DNA from: Lasiosphaeria ovina
Lineage: Eukaryota; Ascomycota; Sordariomycetes; Sordariales; Lasiosphaeriaceae
Assembly: GCA_033439765.1 (NCBI GenBank)
Contig: JAULSN010000008.1
Span: 1,178,001 to 1,242,000, forward strand
DNA: 64,000 nucleotides
Direction of reading: 5' to 3'
The notes beneath the pieces were generated by a model that saw nothing but the letters and a program-made list of their open reading frames with translations, was not told the origin of the DNA and searched no databases. The number at the start of each line of letters is the position of its first letter. Positions within the stretch are counted from its first letter, which is position 1. Made by a program: the position numbers and the translations under genes. Shown piece after piece: positions 56,304 to 64,000 of the stretch.

Positions 56304-58724
56304 TCACTCAAGCGAGGCAAGGGCCTTGTCCCGGTTTTCGTCGATTGCCTTGATAAAAGTGTCGTAGGGGGTGAGGGTGCCGAGCGCGCGACGCATATGG
56401 GCGTTGACAATTTGCAGACCGTAGATGTAGCTGGCGTTGACCCATCCGAACCTGCAGACCACCAGTTAGTCTCTCAACACCACAAAAAGAACCCAAATCC
56501 CAAGACTTACCCTTCTTTGGCAACACCTTTAAAGTCCAAGCCCTGGTTGCCGTACTCAGCATCCACGCGGTGCGGATCAATAGGCCGCGTCACGTCGTAC
56601 TTCTCGACGACCACGCCGTTGAAGTCGACAAAGGCCTTGGTAATCATGAACAGCCACTTGTAGGCCAGCCGCTCGGCCTCGTCGGTGAAGCCGTACCGGT
56701 ACAGGCCGGTCCACGCGAGCATCTGCTGCGGAGCCCAGCCGTACGGGTAATCCCACTGTCGGTTTGGTCTCTCGAGGCCAATCTCGCCGCGGCTTCCCTT
56801 GGTGCCCGAAAGCAGTCCTCCAAAGGCGTCAAACTTGGGCAACGCCTTTGTGACTATGGCGGCTGCCTGCGAGGGGCTGGCAGAACCTGCCCAGAGGGCC
56901 CAGAAGGTGGTGGCGCTCTCGTAGGTGCACTGCTTGCGCGTGGCCGTGTTGTAGTCAAAGAACATGCCCTCCTTCTCGTTCCAGAGGTACTTGTCCATCG
57001 CCAGCTTTCGGCGCTTCGACCGGCGGTCCCAGATAGCCGATGTCTCGACTTGGCCCGGCTTAAGGTTGCCGACGCAGTACTCTGCGGGGATCACGAGTTT
57101 GTCGTGGAAGACATTGCGGATGGTGCGCGCAATGTCCGACTCGTACTTGAACAAAAGCGAGTTCAGGTCAATGGTCGCGAGGTCGGCGCACACGCCCTCG
57201 AACCTGTATGTCGTATCGTGTCCAGATTCGCGCACGGCGCGGTCGTGCATGAAGTAGTCGTCCAGCTCGGGCTCCGAGATGTCGCCCTCGTTGTAGGCGT
57301 GGACAAACTCGTCAAAGGTGATGCCGTGCTTCTCCACGTAGGGCTCTAGAATATGGACGAAGTGGCCTGCCTCAGTCTCGGGAGGCACACCACGACCCTC
57401 GGGCCGGTACCTGGACAGGCCCGTAACCGGATCTAAGCGGGGCTCGGCCACCCACACGCTGTGGTACTCTTTGATGGCCGCAAGGATGGCGGTACGGAGG
57501 AAATCTAAGGCACCCGGCTCGTGCTTAATCTTGTCGTACACTCGAAGCGCCATGTCTGTCAAAAATGGGGGCTGTGATCGGCACAGATAGTAAGACCGCG
57601 TGGCGTTGAGGATTTTCCCGTAGTGCTTGATGCAGAAACAAAAGTTGAGCACCATTGACTTGGCGAGATCAACCTTGTCGTTGATCAGCAGCCCGAGGGA
57701 TTCCATGTAGCTGTCCCACCCGTACAGCTCGTTGAAGCGGCCTCCGGGCACGACAAACGGGCGACCCCTTAGCGTCTTTTCCCCCGTCTTGGGGTCCGCC
57801 ACCTCCTCCATGTCCACGGCCAGGAGGCCCGGCTTGGCGTTCATGTCCCGCACCACGTCGGGCGTGATCACCTCGGGGAGAAGCTGCACATCCAGGCGGA
57901 TATCGGGCTTTTCCAACGCCAGCTTCGTGTAGTACTCGAACTGCTCCGGCGCCCCCCGCGGGATATAGATACGGGGCCTCGGGTCGTCTGTCCAGTCTTT
58001 TGGATCTCGGGCGGCAATCTCGATGCTCGAAGCGTCGATCCGCCGCGTCAGGCCCTCCCAGAAGTGGTCACGGATCATTCGCGACAACCGGTTGACGGGG
58101 TTCTCGTTTAGCCGCGCTTCGTCCAGAACGATCTGCTTGCGTCCGTACTCCTTGGCAAGCGACAGCTCCTGCAGGAGGTTGGAGAGCATGTAGGTGCCGC
58201 GGATATCGAAGCGGTTGTGCCCGTTGGATGCTGCCGTGCGGAGCGTCAAGACCTTTGGGCCGTTGTCCTCAATGGTGATCTGCATATTTCCGTCCGTGTC
58301 TTCCTGCGTCTGTAAGCTGTGTAGTGTCGGATCGACCTGGATAAGGAATTTGCGCCCGTGGGGGATCGTCGACTCGTCTAGACGCGGCAATGGTCAGCAG
58401 GTAATGGCGCGTGCTGCTGGCAGACGGCCTTACCGTGGCTCCCTCGCCTGTAGGGCTCCTGTAGGCCCATCCGCTCAAACTGCCTGACCAGGCCATTCTG
58501 TTGGGCAATCCGTGTTAGCGATTGGAGGCAATTGCGAGATCCCGATGGGCTCAATGCGTCCGCACCTGTGAGTATGTCCGCGTGCGAGGGCCGGCACGGC
58601 TGTTCACGTGGCGATGCTCGGTGGTGTAGTAGGTTCTGGCGTCGTCGTAGACGCCCGAATCATCAGTAGAGCCGCCTCTCCGGGGCGTGCCGCCTGGACC
58701 GCCGGCCGGAAGTTGCGCGGCCAT
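56304..58724 (-). CDS. treB: Neutral (cytosolic) trehalase
   Basis: Four exons on the minus strand: 58724-58566, 58497-58434, 58377-56511 and 56451-56304, with introns of 68, 56 and 59 nt, giving 745 aa, the size of fungal neutral trehalases. It hydrolyses trehalose to two glucose, mobilising the reserve during germination and stress recovery. GH37 signatures are exact: [15 protein letters not shown] near residue 290 and [11 protein letters not shown] near 614. The N-terminus lacks a signal peptide and contains YRRGSHDES across the exon 2/3 junction, a PKA-type RRxS site. [13 protein letters not shown] near residue 105 is the calcium-binding segment known in this family. Both fit activation by cAMP/PKA phosphorylation with Ca/14-3-3, which is family knowledge. 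The start MAAQLPAGG was chosen because the 5' exons are needed to supply the RRGS segment. Confidence 0.96.
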
Positions 58725-61594
58725 GATCGTGAGTTTCTGTAGGCCGACGCTCACTCTCCGAGGGCAAAGATAAGGTAGATAGTGGGGTTGGCTGACGTGA
58801 CGTATCTCCGTCGGGGAGCTTCCAACACGCGCCAACACTCGTTCGAGACGCTTAGGTTGCTCTACGGCCCGGAATGCGAGCGGAGGGGAGAGAGGGGGAG
58901 ATTCAAGGCTGCAAAGACCCAACTTCCTGTTGCAATAGGAAGAGGAGCAGAAATATAGGAAAAGTTAAAGGTAAACCAAGGGCCGAGAGGAGAAGTTCCA
59001 GTCTCGGGGTCTCGTCTTAATGTGGGAGGCGTGGGTGGGAGGTGGTATGCTGTAGGTTAGGTTGGTGACAGGGTCCCGTAGCGTAGGTGCCCACAGCAGC
59101 TGACAGCGCTGGGTTCGGATACGGGGGTTTATCAGCAGGCCCGCAGGGAAAGAGCGCGGGAAATTTGGGGAGCTTGCCGGGCCTGGGGAAAGCGAGAGTG
59201 GAGGAATTGCCGAGTTGATCACGAGGGGCCATTAAAAAGACCGCCAACCTGAAAGGAGGATGGGGCTCAGCCGGAGAGTCGAAACAGCTCTGTTCCTTTT
59301 TGCTTGTTGCTTGCTGCTTGCAAAACTGTTTTGGTGTTTGTTTCTCCCAAAACGACACGGCTACCAGTCACGCTACACACTCTGTGCTGTATACCTTTTT
59401 CGGGACGCGGCTGAAGGCGAATGGGTGTGAAGAGCCTGACAAAGGGGTGGCCGAGCAGTAATATTGACTTTCCGTATTTCCAGGGTCCAGCTATTGCGAT
59501 TGGCTGCCAAGGTGCTCAGCCGGTGATGCGATGAAAGCAAGGGCGGATGCTGACCCGCCCGATCGATTGCTGCTGGCTTGGTGAGACTTTCAATTGAAGG
59601 CGAGGGTTCTCTTGTGAATACCTTGCCCGTGGTCGAAGTTGCGGGCCAGATCTCGGCGGGGATCGCAGATCGTGGCGAAACCCGTCGCTGTGGTGCCAAG
59701 TGCAGCTTCCTTAGTCGGTATCGCCAGATCCTGACCCCGCAGCGTGGGAGCTCCTTCCATCGCTATGTGCCCTACGGATAACGAGGATCTGGTTCAAACT
59801 ACGGAATACCTCTAATTGTTTATTTACCTGAGATAAGTAACTACAGATTGAACCCTCAATTCCTGCGAAAAAAAAATAATAATAAAAAAAATGCCTCGGC
59901 CCTCAGCATCGAGGCGGGCTCTACTCGGCACCGTTCCTGATATTGGCGCTCATCCCGGCCTACTGTCGTCACTGCCTGTCTGTCTGCCACCCAGCAGCGG
60001 GATCTCTCCACATGAGTTGGATTTTTGTTTTCGTTGCTGTGCTGCATCCTGCAAGTTTAAGTGGTTTCAGATCCACCTATGACGACGCAGTGCAGTGCAG
60101 GTTCCCAATTGGCGATGGATAATCCGTACCTTCATGTTTCACTCACTGGCGGGTTGGTTGTTGGGGTGCTTTTTTATAATCAGATGAAAGACGATCAATG
60201 TCACCAACAAGCACTTCGCTCGTTGGATAGGGGTTATAGAGAATTGATTGCCTTGTCACTCTATGTACCTATGGATGTATGTGGAACCTTGGCTAAATCT
60301 CTTTGCATGCATGGCATTGCTGAGGGTAGAAAGTGTCTCGTCTCTCTCGAACCCGAAAAAAAAAAATCTCTGCAAGGGGAAAAAAAGTAATCTGGAAGCA
60401 GCTGATGAAGCTCGCAGGGCTGAAGGATCGTATTTACCCATCACCTCACCTCACCCATCCATTTAGAAATGTCGCGCAGGCCGCGGGCGTTCAGTCATAT
60501 GGGGAAAAAATCCGATTACCCCACGATTCCCTCCCTCCCTTCAACGTTTCCGGGGTGAGTTGGGGGGGGCGGGATGCGTTGTTTTGTCTCAACTTGTCTT
60601 CTATCCGTATCCCTCAAATAAATAATAATAATAAACCCGAGTCCCAAGTCGCTAGCCAACCGTTTGCTACCAAGACAGACAGATAGATAGACAAAGATAG
60701 GCCCCGAGTTTCAAATATACAGACGGCCAGACGTACAAGACAAGTGGTACAAGTTCGTAACGAAAAACAAACCGGCCTACTCCACACTCCGTACTCCCGT
60801 GCTCGGTACGGAGTTCTAGCAAACGAAACAGACTCGGAACAAGAGAAGAGACGTGAAAAAAGCCTGAAGGTCTCGTGCTTCGTCGACTATGCGCGTGACA
60901 TGTAGAGAATAGACTCGGGCTCGGGCGCCCCGCATGCGAGCTTGCTTGCTTGCTTTTTCCTTTTCTCACACCGCATCGACAAGGGCGTGGGGGTTATCCA
61001 ACTCGCTCAACGGCCGTCCACGGTCCAACCATTCCGTTAGTGACAATTTCGTAATTGAATAGGATACTATGGATTCGAAAGGTTTCCGTGCTTGGTGAGG
61101 GGTTAGAGACTTTGGTAACTGTCAGTACTGTCATTTCTCAGGCAACAGTGTTCTAGGTCGAAGTTGTTACAATTGTTGAAAAACAATGTATTATGCGCTG
61201 ATCCGGACAACGGATCAAGCAAAGTAAACTTATACATAGGAGAAAGTAATTCAGCGCTGAGTCGTGAAAAGTTGTTCCCCATCGACGCCGGTCATACCAA
61301 CCTGACCACGGGTAGTTCCATTTTATGTACCCATTCTTCACCCAACCGGGGTCTATTGCCCCAATCCAATCCCCATCGTATACAATGCAATGCAGCCAAA
61401 TCCAATAGACGCCATAATTTCATAGGTGATATCCTGTATATGGTGTGGATGTGTGAACTACACCAAAGGGCAGGCGTCTTGTTGTGCCAGAATACCCCAG
61501 GTGTCAGCGCAGTCAGTGTCTGCTGAAAAGAAACAGATGCGGACGTCGATCTGACGCTAGATCAGAGAGAAAGATAGACTCGAGGCTTCCGGTC
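58725..61594. other. Intergenic, no supported gene
   Basis: Five-prime region of trehalase and 3' region of the DUF3405 gene, 2.9 kb. It holds A-rich runs (59869-59890), AATAAT runs near 60617 and GATA/GACA runs near 60675. Frames of up to 120 codons have no recognisable motif. Confidence 0.5.
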
Positions 61595-63946
61595 TCACCA
61601 CATCTCGCTGGGATGCTCCCACTTGATTGGGTGGAGGAGGACACTCTTTAGGCATAGACGCCCGCTGCTTGCAGCGCTCTTCTCTTCGACTATGCCTCCG
61701 CGTAAAGTGCCCTCGCCGGACCGGCCGCCGTTGACTCCGCGGCCGTCCATCTGCGCGTAGCCAAGCCAACGCCGCCATAATAGCCCGGCAAATTCGCTGT
61801 TGAAGTACCAGGTGCTTCCTTTGTGGTTGTGTTCGTTTTGGAAATCAAAAGGGCTGCCGTGGCGAGAAGTACTGTGGTCCCGGCCGCCGTTGAAAGCCTC
61901 GTCAACAGACTCGAGGTCCCAGCCGCGGTCGAGATAGACGGGGTGTGGCGCATAAACAGCCTTGAACCCGTGATGGAGGGCCACTGACGCCGGGAACATC
62001 TCCGAGAACATGGTGTGGTGGTATTTCCAAGTCTCCTCGTGCATCGCCATGAGCAGACGGCGACTGAGCCGGGATGCCGTGATAATTGCACATCTGCGGG
62101 GAGGCGTCGGGGAAGAACTGTCGTATCCAGTCACGTCCGAAGCAAAAACCCAGCCCGACTCCTCGGCATCGAAGATTGGATTGAACGTGATGAGGTCTGC
62201 CTCCTCACCTACGCCGCACTGGGACATGTTTGTGCTGTTGGTGCACGACGCCGGCAGGTTCTCTTCCTCAATGATATTGCCGGCGTGCGCCGATGTCTGG
62301 CCAGCAAAACGCACAGGTCCGAGAATGGTCTTGCGGCCACTGTCCTGCATTTCTTGGTGGACAAGATTGCTAAAATTCTCCCAGCTTCCGTGTAAGTTGG
62401 GAATGTAGTATTTCTGTGACCGCTCCCAAAGCTCGATCCGGGACTGGTTCCTGGCCCAGGTGGCAAGACGATCGAAAAGCTCGTAGTAGTTCCCGAGCCA
62501 GCGCATGTCCATCTCCCAGTTCCAGAAGTGGGTGTACTCTGGATGGTTGGCAGCGAAATTCTGCAACGGCATGTGAGCGCTGCGGTAGACGCCGTGGATA
62601 TCGCCGTTACTCGGATTCGCGACCGAACTCCCAAAGCGACCTGGGTATATGAGACGCATCTGTGCCTCGGACCACAGGGTGCAGATACTGTGGAACTCGT
62701 AGGGCACGTTCTCGTCCATGATATGCTGCGCCGTTGCAGGGTTTGCCCAGATGGGCTCGTCGTTGCTGCGTATATGGAGTAGAAAGTGCACCGCGTACTC
62801 GCCTCCCGACCTCAAGGATAGTTCCGAGATCATGGCTCTAAAGTTGAGAATCGTATGCTGTGACCATGGGAACCCGACATAAGTTCGAACGACGATGGCG
62901 GTGCGGGTAATCTTTTCGGGCTCGTTAGATGTGCTGCTTTGAGGCTCGGGTATCTGGTCGTCTTCCGTGACGGGATCCACGAAACGTTTCTTGTTAGACT
63001 CGAGGCACCGTGTCTGGGCGTCGCCCCAGTCGACATTGTCGTAGTTGATCTTGCCTCCCTTGGACCACACCGTCTGGCTTGACTCATTTTCAGTGTCAGT
63101 GCCCACTTCCACGCCCCCTTCACCGAAGCCGTAGCCCAGTCCGTATGGCCCATATCTGCCAAACCGATCGAAGCATATGTCATCTCGTAGGCCGAGCAGA
63201 CTATGGGACCCCATAGCCGGCAGCGGCATGCCCTGGACGACCCCGCTGTAGGCGTAGAGATCTGGGACGGGGACTTTCTCGTCCTTGTCGAGGTAGCAAG
63301 GTTCAACTGCATGATACTTGCTCGTGTACTCGGGCGATTTGTAGTCGGGCTGAGGAACAAAGGGGGTGGGTGTTGGCAAGCTCTTGTAAGTCACCGTCAG
63401 AGGGAAAGGCGACTTCTCTCCCTTCTTCCTTGGAAATTCTGGCCTGTGTTCGCTGAGCGACACCATGGCCTTGATACCGTTGAAGTATCCGTCAAGGCTG
63501 GCAAGGTCAACATAGGTTTGGAACCGAGACACCTGGAGAGCATGGACTTACTGCCTGAACCGCAGCCAGTGGGGCATGTGAGATTCTGCGTCTTTGGAGC
63601 CATCGCTCTCGCCGCCGGTCTTCTCCTTGGCCTGGACCTCGCTCGGTGGTACCAGCTCGACCACTTCCAGGCTGCTGACATTCTCCGTCTCCCCTTGGGC
63701 AAAGTCCACTACCCTGCCATGCTGCACATGGGTCCTGCTTCTCGACAGGGCGAAGAAGAGGAAGAAGAGAACGGCAGCAGACCATAGTAAAACCCTTCGA
63801 TACAGACAATGGCCTAAAATGGTCCGCACTCTGATCTTCTGTTGCTGGTGGGCCGGCAGCGGGAGCCCAAGCTTCTCGTCTCTGGTGGAAAGGATGCTAG
63901 TTAAGGACGTGGATTTCCGTATTCCGAGAAACGAGCCCCCCTCCAT
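61595..63946 (-). CDS. DUF3405-family protein, type II membrane anchor
   Basis: Two exons on the minus strand (63946-63552, 63497-61595) and a 54-nt intron give 765 aa. The donor GTAAGT at 63551 joined to the acceptor after TTGCCAG links WLRFRH to LDGYFNGIKAMVSLSEH in frame. A basic cytosolic N-terminus precedes one membrane segment, VLLWSAAVLFFLFFALS, near residue 55; the large C-terminal part should face the Golgi/ER lumen or outside. Conserved-looking blocks are AIVVRTYVGFPW, YPGRFGSSVANP, THFWNWEMDMRWLGNYYELF and TWYFNSEFAGLLWRRW. These match my memory of fungal DUF3405 proteins, which have a glycosyltransferase-like layout but no established activity. The DMR in WNWEMDMRW could act as a metal site, but that is speculation. 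Several N-x-S/T sites are present. Confidence 0.85.
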
Positions 63947-64000
63947 TGCGAGATACTTGCTAAGCGCGGTCGTTCAAAAGATCGGGTGACACGGGCTGTA
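63947..64000. other. Five-prime flank of the DUF3405 gene at the window edge
   Basis: Only 54 nt are visible; nothing further can be said. Confidence 0.4.

Noticed and set aside
63500..63532. Start of the DUF3405 protein at the ATG at 63532
   Set aside because: Its first codons lie in the intron. Joining 63552 to 63497 gives a longer protein with a membrane anchor and a continuous conserved junction.

Overview
The window looks like nuclear DNA of a filamentous ascomycete, most likely a sordariomycete near the Sordariales. Genes are separated by long intergenic regions. Most introns are short (45-176 nt) with GT..AG ends and CTRAY-type branch points. Several spliced proteins reach family lengths familiar from Neurospora-like fungi: ARP1 380 aa, homoserine kinase 357, isocitrate lyase 548, neutral trehalase 745. 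There is no sign of bacterial operons, rRNA, CRISPR or a convincing tRNA.

Layout: (1) 1-3.2 kb: the 3' end of a glycine-rich RGG-type protein (+), then a Par32/DUF3602-like gene (-). (2) 3.2-8.4 kb: no gene I can support. (3) 8.4-14.7 kb: arp1 (-), homoserine kinase (+) and a small probable mitochondrial membrane protein (+). (4) 15.6-16.1 kb: a gag-like retroelement pseudogene with three internal stops. (5) 16-30.9 kb: almost 15 kb without a credible coding gene but with microsatellites and short degenerate motif arrays. (6) 30.9-35.7 kb: a Ser/Thr-rich reading frame and a conserved ascomycete protein; they may be two genes or one gene joined by a long intron. (7) 39-45 kb: a peroxisome-targeted acyl-CoA dehydrogenase (-) divergent from an ERCC6L2/Hebo-type SNF2 translocase (+). 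(8) 47-51.7 kb: isocitrate lyase (+) convergent with amidophosphoribosyltransferase (-). (9) 52.4-56 kb: a decayed repeat island with an integrase fragment, repeat copies, a large inverted repeat, RIP-like duplications and a small coiled-coil reading frame. (10) 56.3-58.7 kb: neutral trehalase (-). (11) 61.6-63.9 kb: a DUF3405 membrane-anchored protein (-).

The recognisable genes are core metabolism and housekeeping: glyoxylate cycle, peroxisomal acyl-CoA oxidation, purine and threonine synthesis, trehalose mobilisation, dynactin and DNA repair. They are not a dedicated cluster. Isocitrate lyase and the acyl-CoA dehydrogenase both fit growth on fatty acids or C2 compounds, but they lie 6 kb apart with other genes between, so I do not claim co-regulation.

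I see no clear new biological system. The most unusual material is the repeat island at 52.4-56 kb, an interspersed repeat family with four copies (near 11.3, 38.05, 53.0 and 53.95 kb), the gene desert at 16-30.9 kb, and the unresolved gene structure at 30.9-35.7 kb. Exon boundaries were read by eye from splice signals and frame; none was checked against transcripts or databases.
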